From SIG440 sp045591035 (GTDB lineage Bacteria; Bacillota; Clostridia; Monoglobales; Monoglobaceae), in the NCBI GenBank assembly GCA_045591035.1, contig JAZNSG010000004.1, forward strand, positions 1 to 31,059: a DNA stretch of 31,059 bases. The letters run 5' to 3'. Of the stretch, positions 14,652-22,321 are shown in pieces (position 1 is the first letter of the stretch; every line of letters begins with the position of its first letter). The notes under the pieces are model-generated. The model was not told where the DNA came from. It did not search any database and was given only the letters and a program-made list of their open reading frames with translations. The translations under genes and the position numbers were made by a program.

Positions 14652-14679
14652 ATATTATGCTGAGAAAGGTTTTTGGTGT
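14652..14679 (-). promoter_or_regulatory. Sigma-K/sigma-E-like promoter of dpaA
   Basis: On the minus strand ACACC (14675-14679) lies 15 bases before CATAATAT (14652-14659). This resembles the mother-cell pattern mACm, about 16 bases, CATAnnnTA, with a mismatch at the final A. Confidence 0.45.
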
Positions 14680-14713
14680 AAAAAAAGCGACTGAGAATTC
14701 TCAGTCGCTTTTT
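14680..14713 (-). terminator. Terminator after the lipoprotein gene
   Basis: A perfect 11-base palindromic stem (14687-14697 with 14698-14708), flanked by A and T runs, gives seven T residues after the stem on the minus strand. It ends the transcript that includes clpX and the lipoprotein gene. Because it is symmetrical it could stop transcription in both directions. Confidence 0.88.
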
Positions 14714-14729
14714 ATCTATATCTTATATG

Positions 14730-15326
14730 TTATTTATTTATGGCAGGAACAGATGAAAAGCGTCTGTTTATTCCGCCCTCAGTCACCGATTGCGTATCAT
14801 AAACAACCTCACGCACATACGCCTTTTCTTCAGATAGGAATGTATAGTTGTTTATAAAAAATCCCGCACCCGTTGTAATTATTGCTCCAATCTTAGGCAC
14901 CGCACCATCTTTCATATAATAGTCCGAAACATCAAAGTAAACATTCCCCGCCTGAATATATTCATCCAAAAGAATAAAAACATTCTCCCGGTCTTCAATG
15001 TAAAGAGCCCAATTTTGTCCGTCATTCCACAAAAACTCGCCTTTCGAATCCCGTTGTGCCGCTGTCGAAAGAACTACCCGTTCATCAACTCCGTCACGGT
15101 CAACATCTCCCACGTAGGATGAAACCTCTGTGTACTGAGCCATTTCTTCTGTGAGCTTCGATGCTTTTATCAGTACCTTTGACGCAGATGGATCTGACTC
15201 ACCAGCGCCGCTGACAACACTATCATTAGACAAAGCTGTTTCATCTGATAGAACCTCACCTTTACCACAAGCCGAAAGCAAAATCACCAAGGTCATAATC
15301 AATAAACAAATTTTATACTTTGTCAT
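14730..15326 (-). CDS. Small lipoprotein of unknown function
   Basis: This 198-residue protein has a lipoprotein signal peptide, with positive residues at 3 and 5, a hydrophobic stretch and the lipobox LSAC with C20, so it is probably anchored outside the membrane. A low-complexity Ser/Asp-rich linker (25-50) leads to a domain with GDVDRDGVDE (73-82), a calcium-binding-like DxDxDG loop seen in FG-GAP/VCBS-type repeats. The ATG at 15326 has a perfect AAAGGAGG seven bases upstream; longer readings overlap the end of clpX. It follows clpX by 25 bases and ends at a strong terminator, so it is probably co-transcribed with the Clp operon. I do not recognise a specific function. Confidence 0.8.
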   Translation of the reverse strand: MTKYKICLLIMTLVILLSACGKGEVLSDETALSNDSVVSGAGESDPSASKVLIKASKLTEEMAQYTEVSSYVGDVDRDGVDERVVLSTAAQRDSKGEFLWNDGQNWALYIEDRENVFILLDEYIQAGNVYFDVSDYYMKDGAVPKIGAIITTGAGFFINNYTFLSEEKAYVREVVYDTQSVTEGGINRRFSSVPAINK

Positions 15327-15351
15327 ACAAAAACCTCCTTTAAAAAACTCC

Positions 15352-16656
15352 TTAGCAGGCTGTTTTACCATCTTTAACCTCATTTTGAGTTCTTGTTTGC
15401 TTTTTTACAGACTTCTTTTCTTCTCGGGTAACCTCCGGAGCCTTACCCTCAGTAACACATTCTTTCGTTACCTTGACAGTTCTTATTGAAGAATCCGACG
15501 GGATTTCAAACATTATATCCTGCATAATCTCCTCAAGAATGGTCCTCAATCCCCTTGCTCCGGTCTTGCGTTTTATTGCTTTTTCAGCAATTTCCTCAAT
15601 AGCAGCATCATCAAAAGAAAGCTCTGCTCCGTCCATAGAAAGAAGCTTTGCATACTGCTTAACAAGAGCGTTTTTAGGCTCGGTCAATATCAGCTTGAGT
15701 GCTTCCTTGTCAAGAGAATCAAGGGTTGTAATCACAGGAACTCGGCCAATAAACTCGGGTATAAGACCAAATTTAAGCAAATCCTCAGGAATAAGCTTTT
15801 TAAGAATCTCACCTCGGTTTTTATCCTTTTTGCTCTCAACAACTGCCCCAAATCCCATAGCCTTGCTGCTTACTCGGGTTTCTATTATCTTGTCAATACC
15901 TTCAAAGGCACCACCACAAATAAAGAGAATATTTGTGGTATCTATTTGAATAAATTCCTGATGCGGATGCTTTCTTCCACCTGTTGGCGGAACAGAGGCT
16001 ACTGTCCCCTCAAGAATTTTAAGAAGGGTTTGCTGAACTCCTTCTCCGCTTACATCTCGGGTGATTGATGGATTTTCTGACTTTCTTGAGATTTTGTCAA
16101 TTTCATCAATATAAATTATTCCTTTTTGTGCCAGCTCAATATTATAGTCAGCCGCTTGTATGAGCTTAAGGAGGATATTCTCAACATCCTCGCCCACATA
16201 CCCGGCCTCGGTCAACGATGTGGCATCTGCAATAACAAAAGGAACTTTCATAACCTTTGCAAGAGTCTGCGCTATAAAGGTTTTTCCCACGCCCGTAGGG
16301 CCAAGAAGGAGTATATTGCTTTTCTGAAGCTCAATATCATCATTTTCGTTATTGTGTCCGATTCGCTTGTAATGATTGTAAATTGCCACAGAAAGTGCTT
16401 TCTTTGCAGCCTCCTGGCCAACAATATAATCATCAAGAAACGCCTTTATTTCTTTTGGTTTAGGCAATTCACTTATTTCAGACTCCGCATTTTCCGGAGA
16501 GATATCCTCGTATTCATCTTCAAAAATTTCAAAACAAAGCTCTACACATTCGTTGCAGATGTATACCCCCGGACCTTCAATAAGTCTCTTGACGGTATCC
16601 TCACCCTTACCGCAGAAAGAACAGCGAAGCTGTCTTGTTTCATTGTTATTTGGCAT
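15352..16656 (-). CDS. clpX: ATP-dependent Clp protease ATP-binding subunit ClpX
   Basis: This 434-residue AAA+ unfoldase feeds substrates to ClpP. The N-terminal zinc-binding domain has C12, C15, C34 and C37. Walker A is GPTGVGKT (119-126), the pore loop is GYVGED (152-157) and Walker B is GIIYIDEID (179-187). The RKHPHQEFI segment and a ClpP-docking loop reading KAMGFGA, in place of the usual IGF, follow. The C-terminal small domain is intact, with a lysine-rich tail that is probably disordered. An AAAGGAG lies about eight bases before the ATG. It is 21 bases after clpP in the classic tig-clpP-clpX order. Confidence 0.97.
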   Translation of the reverse strand: MPNNNETRQLRCSFCGKGEDTVKRLIEGPGVYICNECVELCFEIFEDEYEDISPENAESEISELPKPKEIKAFLDDYIVGQEAAKKALSVAIYNHYKRIGHNNENDDIELQKSNILLLGPTGVGKTFIAQTLAKVMKVPFVIADATSLTEAGYVGEDVENILLKLIQAADYNIELAQKGIIYIDEIDKISRKSENPSITRDVSGEGVQQTLLKILEGTVASVPPTGGRKHPHQEFIQIDTTNILFICGGAFEGIDKIIETRVSSKAMGFGAVVESKKDKNRGEILKKLIPEDLLKFGLIPEFIGRVPVITTLDSLDKEALKLILTEPKNALVKQYAKLLSMDGAELSFDDAAIEEIAEKAIKRKTGARGLRTILEEIMQDIMFEIPSDSSIRTVKVTKECVTEGKAPEVTREEKKSVKKQTRTQNEVKDGKTAC

Positions 16657-16677
16657 TACCTAAAGCTCCTTTAACAA

Positions 16678-17265
16678 TTATCTTTTTTCAACAATCTTAT
16701 CAATCAAACCATATTCAAGAGCCTCTTGAGCTGACATAAAATTATCACGCTCGGTATCTCTTTGAATAACCTCCAGGGGTTTGCCTGTATTTTCTGCAAG
16801 CATTCTGTTTAACTTGTCTTTCATTTTAATTATGCGTTCAGCATGAATTTGAATATCTGTTGCCTGACCTTGAGTTCCGCCAAGGGGCTGATGAATCATA
16901 ATTTCACTGTTCGGAAGAGCAAATCTTTTACCCTTTGCTCCGGCTGAAAGCAAAAATGCTCCCATAGAAGCCGCCATACCCACACAAATAGTCGAAACAT
17001 CCGCCTTTGTATACTGCATGGTATCATAAATGGCCATTCCGGCAGTAATAGAGCCACCCGGGCTGTTTATATAAAGATTTATGTCCTTATCGGGGTCTTC
17101 ACTGTCCAAAAACAAAAGCTGTGCTACAACAAGACTTGCTGTAACATCATTGACCTCATCTGACAAGAAAATTATTCTGTCTTTAAGGAGCCTTGAGAAA
17201 ATATCATAAGACCTTTCGCCTCTGCCTGTTTGCTCAATTACGTATGGCACTAAACTGTTATTCAT
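16678..17265 (-). CDS. clpP: ATP-dependent Clp protease proteolytic subunit ClpP
   Basis: This 195-residue serine protease forms the tetradecameric chamber of ClpXP/ClpAP. The catalytic triad is S100 (GMAASMGAF), H125 (IMIHQPLGG) and D174 (DTERDNFMS), with the family spacing kept. The ATG at 17265 is chosen because GGAGGA lies seven bases upstream; a TTG five codons earlier would overlap that site. It is 93 bases downstream of tig, with a hairpin between them. No CtsR operator is visible in that gap. ClpP paralogs exist in some Clostridia; this one is the canonical copy by context. Confidence 0.97.
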   Translation of the reverse strand: MNNSLVPYVIEQTGRGERSYDIFSRLLKDRIIFLSDEVNDVTASLVVAQLLFLDSEDPDKDINLYINSPGGSITAGMAIYDTMQYTKADVSTICVGMAASMGAFLLSAGAKGKRFALPNSEIMIHQPLGGTQGQATDIQIHAERIIKMKDKLNRMLAENTGKPLEVIQRDTERDNFMSAQEALEYGLIDKIVEKR

Positions 17266-17306
17266 TTTACATTCCTCCAATACTTTCAGTATTCTAAATA
17301 ATGCAA

Positions 17307-17334
17307 CAAGGTTAATCGAAATTGATTAACCTTG
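17307..17334 (-). terminator. Hairpin between tig and clpP (possible attenuator)
   Basis: An 11-base-pair perfect stem (17307-17317 with 17324-17334) has a six-base loop 24 bases after the tig stop. The T run on the minus strand is weak (TTGCATTATTT). It may stop part of the transcripts or protect an mRNA end, giving more tig than clp mRNA. Confidence 0.5.
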
Positions 17335-17358
17335 GGCTTATATTATGTTATTCAGCAA

Positions 17359-18633
17359 TTATTTAAGTGCAGCATTCTTAACAACGAAGTCAACTGTTTT
17401 CTGAACTTTCTTGCTGTCTTTGAGGTCTTCGATATTAATATACTTCTTAACATCGTCAACTGACATTTTGCTCTGTTCAGCCATTTTTTCAAGTTCTGCG
17501 TCAACATCCTTGTCGTCCACTTCAATGCCCTCAACTTTAGCAATCTTTTCAAGAACCAATGAAGTCTTAACCTTCTTCTCAGCACCCGGTCTTATATCAG
17601 CTTTCATAGCATCAAGAGTAACACCGGTATACTGTGAATACTGTTCAAGACTAATTCCCTGGTAGCTGAGCTGCATTGCAAAATTGCGGATCTCGTTTTC
17701 AACTGCTGTTTCAAACATAGCTTCAGGAATATCAATTTCAGTGTTCTCACAGATTATTTCCAAAATTTTGTCTTCTAATTCTCTTTTTGCTTTTTCTTTA
17801 TTCTGTTCTTTGAGTTTCTTTGTCACATCAGCCTTATATTCGTCAAAAGTATCAAATTCGCTGACATCCTTTGCAAACTCGTCGTCAAGTTCAGGAAGTT
17901 CCTTAGCCTTAATTCCATTAATTTTAACCTTGAACATAGCAGGTTTACCCTTAAGGTTTTCAGCATGATATTCTTTGGGGAATTTTACATTAACTTCAAC
18001 TTCTTCGCCAATGTTCTTTCCAACAAGCTGGTCCTCAAATCCGGGGATAAACTGACCGCTGCCCAAAGTCAAATCAAAGTTCTCGCCCTTGCCACCTTCA
18101 AAAGGAACACCATCAGCAAAGCCTTCAAAATCAATTGTAACTGTATCATTGAGAGCAGCTGCTCGGTCTTCAACAGAAACCATTCTTGAATTTCTTTCAC
18201 GAACCTTTTCGATTTCTGCGTTTATTTCTTTTTCAGTAGTTCTGTGAGTGATTTTTTTCACCTCTACACCCTTATACTGACCAAGCTCAAAATCAGGCTT
18301 CACAACAACCTTAGCTGTGAAAACAACGCCATCTTCCCTTGAAATGCTTTTAACATCTATCTCAGGCTGAGCAACAGCTTCAATGTTTTGTTCTTCTATC
18401 GCTTTATCATATGCATCGGGAAGAACAATGTTAACTGCATCTTCAAAGAAGATTTCACTGCCATAATATCTTTCAATAATGTGACGGGGAGCTTTACCCT
18501 TTCTGAAGCCCTGGATATTTATCTGGCCTACATTTTTTCTGTATGCTTTTTCAATACCGGCTCTGAATTCCTCACCGCTTACAGAAAATTCAAACTCCAC
18601 AACATTCTTTTCTGTTTTTTCAGCTTTACTCAT
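17359..18633 (-). CDS. tig: Trigger factor
   Basis: This 424-residue ribosome-bound chaperone has the usual three parts: an N-terminal ribosome-binding domain with the docking signature GFRKGKAPRHIIERYYG (about residues 42-58); an FKBP-type prolyl isomerase domain (about 145-235) beginning with DTVTIDFEGFADG and including GSGQFIPGFEDQLVG; and a long helical C-terminal chaperone domain. The ATG at 18633 is preceded by GAGAGGA at nine bases; the in-frame ATG three codons earlier directly follows that site and is less likely. It heads the tig-clpP-clpX group and has a near-consensus sigma-A promoter about 100 bases upstream. Confidence 0.96.
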   Translation of the reverse strand: MSKAEKTEKNVVEFEFSVSGEEFRAGIEKAYRKNVGQINIQGFRKGKAPRHIIERYYGSEIFFEDAVNIVLPDAYDKAIEEQNIEAVAQPEIDVKSISREDGVVFTAKVVVKPDFELGQYKGVEVKKITHRTTEKEINAEIEKVRERNSRMVSVEDRAAALNDTVTIDFEGFADGVPFEGGKGENFDLTLGSGQFIPGFEDQLVGKNIGEEVEVNVKFPKEYHAENLKGKPAMFKVKINGIKAKELPELDDEFAKDVSEFDTFDEYKADVTKKLKEQNKEKAKRELEDKILEIICENTEIDIPEAMFETAVENEIRNFAMQLSYQGISLEQYSQYTGVTLDAMKADIRPGAEKKVKTSLVLEKIAKVEGIEVDDKDVDAELEKMAEQSKMSVDDVKKYINIEDLKDSKKVQKTVDFVVKNAALK

Positions 18634-18666
18634 TTGAAACATTCCTCTCTGTACTTCTCTTTCGCT

Positions 18667-18705
18667 TTTTGTCAATCTTTAACATGTCTGCAAAAATTGA
18701 CAAAA
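18667..18705 (-). promoter_or_regulatory. Inverted repeat in the tig leader
   Basis: Ten-base arms TTTTGTCAAT (18667-18676) and ATTGACAAAA (18696-18705) are separated by 19 bases in the leader between the promoter and the tig ribosome binding site. They could form an mRNA hairpin or bind a regulator. The arms do not match CtsR or CIRCE elements. Confidence 0.4.
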
Positions 18706-18727
18706 GCCTTTTATCCATAGTGGCTTT

Positions 18728-18756
18728 ATTATACCACAAGTATTTCCGCTTGACAA
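18728..18756 (-). promoter_or_regulatory. Sigma-A promoter of tig
   Basis: On the minus strand TTGTCA (18751-18756) and a perfect TATAAT (18728-18733) are 17 bases apart, giving a start near 18721 and a leader of about 90 bases. Confidence 0.82.
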
Positions 18757-18805
18757 TAGTCATTTTAATATTTTTTTACATAAAAAACCCAATTTTTTTA
18801 TTGTT

Positions 18806-19498
18806 TTATACCAAAATCGGTGTGAAATCCACAAAATCGCCGGCAACGAGTCTAAGATTCACTCCATCAACATTACCCTCCACGGCATATTTATGTGAAA
18901 AGGAATGAAGATGCCCATAAACACAGGTATCAACATTATATTCTCTCATTATATCCAGAAATTCCCGATGCAGACCATGAGAATCAATTGGCGGATAGTG
19001 AATACCCACAACAATTCGTTCTTTTTTCAGCTTAACAGCCTCCTCAAGGGTAAGCACAAGGCGAATTTTTTCTCTTTCAAGCACCTTTATGTCCTGACTC
19101 GTCATGTCCTCACGAACCCACCATCCACGGGTTCCGCACACAGCAGTATCTTCGTACTCCATAGCCGTATTGTTTATAATTTTAATTGACGAAAAGCCAT
19201 TCTTTTGCAAGAACTCTTCCATCTTATTCAGGGTGGTCCACCAATAGTCGTGATTTCCTTTCATAATAACCTTTTCGCCTTTAAGACTGTCAATAAATCT
19301 GAAATCCTCAATGGCATCATCAATATATGTTGCCCATGAAACATCACCGGGTATTATGACCAGGTCATCATCCGTCACAACAGATTGCCAGTTTTCGTAA
19401 ATTTTTTCAGTATAGTTGTCCCAGGCCCCTCCGAAAACGTCCATTGGTTTTTCAACGCCAAAAGACAAGTGCAAATCAGCCAATGCATAGATAGCCAA
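18806..19498 (-). CDS. Calcineurin-like metallophosphoesterase
   Basis: This 230-residue protein has all the metal-binding motifs of the calcineurin-like family: DLH (8-10), GD (51-52), GNHDYWW (81-87), a GIHYPP motif in the middle and GHLH near the C-terminus. It probably hydrolyses a phosphoester in the cytoplasm; no signal peptide is present. The family covers nucleotidases, phosphodiesterases and protein phosphatases, so the substrate is unknown. The start is TTG at 19498, with AGGTGA six bases upstream; no in-frame ATG lies near the ribosome binding site, and the family N-terminus (xIYALADLH) begins right there. It is 54 bases after the SGNH hydrolase gene and may be in the thrC transcript. 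Confidence 0.87.
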   Translation of the reverse strand: MAIYALADLHLSFGVEKPMDVFGGAWDNYTEKIYENWQSVVTDDDLVIIPGDVSWATYIDDAIEDFRFIDSLKGEKVIMKGNHDYWWTTLNKMEEFLQKNGFSSIKIINNTAMEYEDTAVCGTRGWWVREDMTSQDIKVLEREKIRLVLTLEEAVKLKKERIVVGIHYPPIDSHGLHREFLDIMREYNVDTCVYGHLHSFSHKYAVEGNVDGVNLRLVAGDFVDFTPILV

Positions 19499-19552
19499 TC
19501 GACCTCACCTCTTTTCCAAGTCCTGATATGCTTTGGGAATTAAAAAATCCGG

Positions 19553-20668
19553 CTATTTTTTTATTACCTTTTCTACAACTTCACCAATTTTATCTGCCAT
19601 GAGCCGAAATCCCCAATCATTGGGATGACAACAATCCACAAGCATATCAGACGCATCTTTTCTGTCCGGGCAAAAATTCATGCCACATATGTAATATATA
19701 TTCTCATCCCCTGCCGCTTTTGCTCGGTTTACTGTTCTTTCTATAATCTCACAGCGTTTGACAGTCCATTCCTCCACAAGCAAAAAGCATGGTTTTGAAA
19801 CACAAATTATAGGCAGGTTGGGCTTTGCTTTTCTTACCGTCAGATAAAAACTCTCGTGAGTCCGCTCAAGGTCTTCAAGTGTTGCCGCATTATAATCATA
19901 ATCATAAACAAAAACGCTCATATTCTGCTTTGCTATATACTCAGCAATCTCTTGCTCACCCTTTGCTCCACCGGCAAAGCCAAGGTTTATATAATCACAA
20001 TCAAGCTTTCTTGAAATGATACTTTGATACGAACAACCTGGGCGCGAAGCACAACCGCCCTGGGTAATGGATGACCCATAATACAAAACAGGATTGCTGT
20101 ATTTGTAATCTGAGCACTTACGCACTTTTGCATCCTTGCTCAGTATGATATAAAGCTTTGTTACACCACAATACAGCGGAAAGTTCAAGGTATACTCCCG
20201 AAAGCCTGATTCTTCATCACACAGCCCCTTTACACAATCATTAACTGTCGTATATTCATCTTCAAAAGAGTCCTCAACATCCATCGGTGGTGTAAAGGTC
20301 TTAACGTGGTTTTGTACACCATTTTCCGTTTTATACAAATCGAAACCGGTGCTTCCCGTAATTGCCATTTTGGGGAGCTTTACCACGGTGTTAAGTTCAG
20401 CGTGGATTGCTATATAGTCCGAATCTGTAGCAAAGCGAATACGCCCACCGGCAGTTTGTTTGCTCAGCTCAAGGATGGAAGCATTTTTATCAGCCAGGCT
20501 GTCTGCCACCTCAACGGGCAAACGTCTGTAGCTATCTCCATCTTTTTCGGGAACAATAAGTCCGTGTACAGAAAATGGTGCTTCAAAAGCATTGTATACA
20601 GAAACATCCTTTCTGCTCAATTCTTTGCATAAAGCAAAATTCTTATCTATTTCTTCAAACTTTTTCAT
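19553..20668 (-). CDS. SGNH/GDSL-family hydrolase with N-terminal beta-sandwich domain
   Basis: This 371-residue protein has an N-terminal domain of about 180 residues containing GSTGFDLY (105-112), the GxDLY motif, and a C-terminal SGNH esterase domain. The nucleophile is S200 in YYGSSITQGG, the oxyanion glycine is in NLGFAGGA (228-235), and the Asp-His pair is D345 and H348 in DCCHPND. No signal peptide is seen, so it acts in the cytoplasm, probably removing acetyl or acyl groups from sugars. The ATG has GGGAG about seven bases upstream. It lies 43 bases downstream of thrC without a terminator, suggesting co-transcription, although the functional link is unclear. Confidence 0.85.
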   Translation of the reverse strand: MKKFEEIDKNFALCKELSRKDVSVYNAFEAPFSVHGLIVPEKDGDSYRRLPVEVADSLADKNASILELSKQTAGGRIRFATDSDYIAIHAELNTVVKLPKMAITGSTGFDLYKTENGVQNHVKTFTPPMDVEDSFEDEYTTVNDCVKGLCDEESGFREYTLNFPLYCGVTKLYIILSKDAKVRKCSDYKYSNPVLYYGSSITQGGCASRPGCSYQSIISRKLDCDYINLGFAGGAKGEQEIAEYIAKQNMSVFVYDYDYNAATLEDLERTHESFYLTVRKAKPNLPIICVSKPCFLLVEEWTVKRCEIIERTVNRAKAAGDENIYYICGMNFCPDRKDASDMLVDCCHPNDWGFRLMADKIGEVVEKVIKK

Positions 20669-20711
20669 TTCAAAGCTCCCTTAATTCATAGCAGTTTTCA
20701 ATATTTAAAAT

Positions 20712-22211
20712 CTACTTTTTTATAAATTCGCTGACTGTTTTAAGCAGCTCGGTCTTTTTGCACACTCCGGTAAAGCGTTTTTCTTTATTTTTAAGTGCAC
20801 CCAAAGATTTAGGAATCTCTAAGCCCGAGGTTTCAGCAAGACAATCAAGAAGCCAGAAATCATCTTTGCCTTCTATTACCTTATCTTTACCCAATGCAGA
20901 AAGCACACTCTGGTTAAACTTGAATGGACTTGCTGTGGATGCGATAACTGTAGGAGTTTTGTCGTTGGTTTCTTTTTTGTATTGATTATAAACATCAACA
21001 GCAACCGCTGTATGAGTGTCTATTGTATATCCATATTTTTCTTTGGTTTTGAATATACACTCTTTAGTGAAATAATCATCACAGCATCCAGCCCAGAAGA
21101 ACTTTGAAAGCTTCTTCTTTATGTCTCCCGGAACCTTGTATTCACCTTTTTCGGAAAGGTCTTTCATCCATTTGCTCACTTTTTTTGCATCGTTTCCGCT
21201 AAGGTCAAAAAGAAGTCTTTCAAGATTGCTTGAAATCAAAATATCCATCGATGGTGAAATAGTAGTGTGGAACTCACGGTTTTTGTTGTATTCTCCCGTT
21301 CTGAGAAAATCCGTCAAAACATTGTTCTCGTTGGATGCACAAATAAGCTTGTTCACGGGAATACCCATCTTCATGGCATAATAAGCTGCCAGAATATTCC
21401 CAAAGTTCCCCGTAGGAACACAAATATTTATCTTTTCACCCAAAGCCACCTGTCCTTTTTCAACCATATCACAATATGCAGACACATAGTACACAATCTG
21501 GGGAACAAGTCTGCCCCAGTTTATTGAATTGGCTGATGACATAACACATCCGTTTTCAAGGAAGCTTCTGTTCGCTTCTTCATCGGTAAAGATCATCTTA
21601 ACACCCGACTGAGCATCATCAAAGTTCCCCTCAATTCCTGAAACACAGACATTTTTACCCTCCTGGGTAATCATCTGAAGCTTTTGGATGTCGCTTACGC
21701 CCTCACAAGGATAAAACACAATAATCTTTGTGCCTTCAACATCGCAAAAACCCTCAAGTGCTGCCTTTCCGGTATCACCTGAAGTTGCCACAAGGATAAC
21801 AACAGTTTTATCCTCACCTGTTTTTTTCATCGCTTTGGTAAGGAAATGCGGCAATATTTGAAGAGCCATATCCTTAAAAGCACAGGTCGGACCGTGCCAA
21901 AGCTCCAAAACGTTCATACCTTCGTCAATATTAACCAGCGGAGCCGGATTTTCAGAAGAGAATTTTCCGCCACCATAAGCTTTTTCAGCACACTCTCTCA
22001 GTTCTTTAACAAGATAATCTGTCAAATATTTTTTAAGAACAAAAACTGCTCTTTCGGTATATGGCAATTTCACTAGTTTTTTAATATCAGCCAGTGTCAG
22101 CTGAGGAATCGACTCGGGGACAAAAAGTCCACCCTCTTCAGAAAGTCCTTTCTTAATAGCGGCAGCAGATTTCACGCGAAGCTCTGCATTTCTCGTACTC
22201 ATATACTGCAT
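20712..22211 (-). CDS. thrC: Threonine synthase
   Basis: This 499-residue PLP enzyme converts O-phosphohomoserine to threonine. The N-terminus reads MSTRN after three residues, and the PLP lysine is K113 in HGPTCAFKDMALQ. The glycine-rich phosphate loop ATSGDTGKAALEG and the later VPTGNFGNILAAYYA are typical of the long (yeast/E. coli type) threonine synthases of about 430-520 residues. The ATG at 22211 has AAAGGA about 11 bases upstream; an ATG three codons later is too far from the site. The gene starts only 29 bases after a strong terminator T run, and no promoter fits between them, so expression may depend on readthrough or attenuation. Confidence 0.95.
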   Translation of the reverse strand: MQYMSTRNAELRVKSAAAIKKGLSEEGGLFVPESIPQLTLADIKKLVKLPYTERAVFVLKKYLTDYLVKELRECAEKAYGGGKFSSENPAPLVNIDEGMNVLELWHGPTCAFKDMALQILPHFLTKAMKKTGEDKTVVILVATSGDTGKAALEGFCDVEGTKIIVFYPCEGVSDIQKLQMITQEGKNVCVSGIEGNFDDAQSGVKMIFTDEEANRSFLENGCVMSSANSINWGRLVPQIVYYVSAYCDMVEKGQVALGEKINICVPTGNFGNILAAYYAMKMGIPVNKLICASNENNVLTDFLRTGEYNKNREFHTTISPSMDILISSNLERLLFDLSGNDAKKVSKWMKDLSEKGEYKVPGDIKKKLSKFFWAGCCDDYFTKECIFKTKEKYGYTIDTHTAVAVDVYNQYKKETNDKTPTVIASTASPFKFNQSVLSALGKDKVIEGKDDFWLLDCLAETSGLEIPKSLGALKNKEKRFTGVCKKTELLKTVSEFIKK

Positions 22212-22239
22212 AATAAATCATTTCCTTTCAATTTCTTTT

Positions 22240-22286
22240 AAAACGCAAAAGGAGCAAGGCCGATTTGGTACCAAATCGGCTGCTCC
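22240..22286 (-). terminator. Terminator hairpin directly upstream of thrC
   Basis: An outer stem (22251-22256 with 22281-22286) and a two-base bulge lead into an 11-base perfect palindrome (22259-22269 with 22270-22280). On the minus strand TTTTGCGTTTT follows. It ends the P-loop gene transcript or regulates entry into thrC. Confidence 0.82.
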
Positions 22287-22292
22287 CCATTG

Positions 22293-22308
22293 TACCAACA
22301 TCTTGGTA
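22293..22308 (-). repeat. Small hairpin sharing elements with the thrC-upstream terminator
   Basis: TACCAA (22293-22298) and TTGGTA (22303-22308) form a six-base-pair stem with a four-base loop. The same hexamers occur in the centre of the adjoining terminator (within 22265-22275), so arms of the two hairpins could pair with each other instead. Confidence 0.5.
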
Positions 22309-22321
22309 TAGCCTGATTCAA

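Noticed and set aside
15327..15383. Longer start for the lipoprotein gene overlapping the end of clpX
   Set aside because: The AAAGGAGG site and lipoprotein signal peptide both point to the ATG at 15326.
17281..17358. CtsR operator before clpP
   Set aside because: No tandem GGTCAAA-like heptads are visible by eye on either strand in this gap; only the hairpin is present.
22212..22321. T-box riboswitch upstream of thrC
   Set aside because: The gap is only 110 bases, lacks the conserved AGGGTGGNACCGCG T-box sequence and has no room for a specifier stem. The TGGTACCA in the terminator is simply its palindromic centre.
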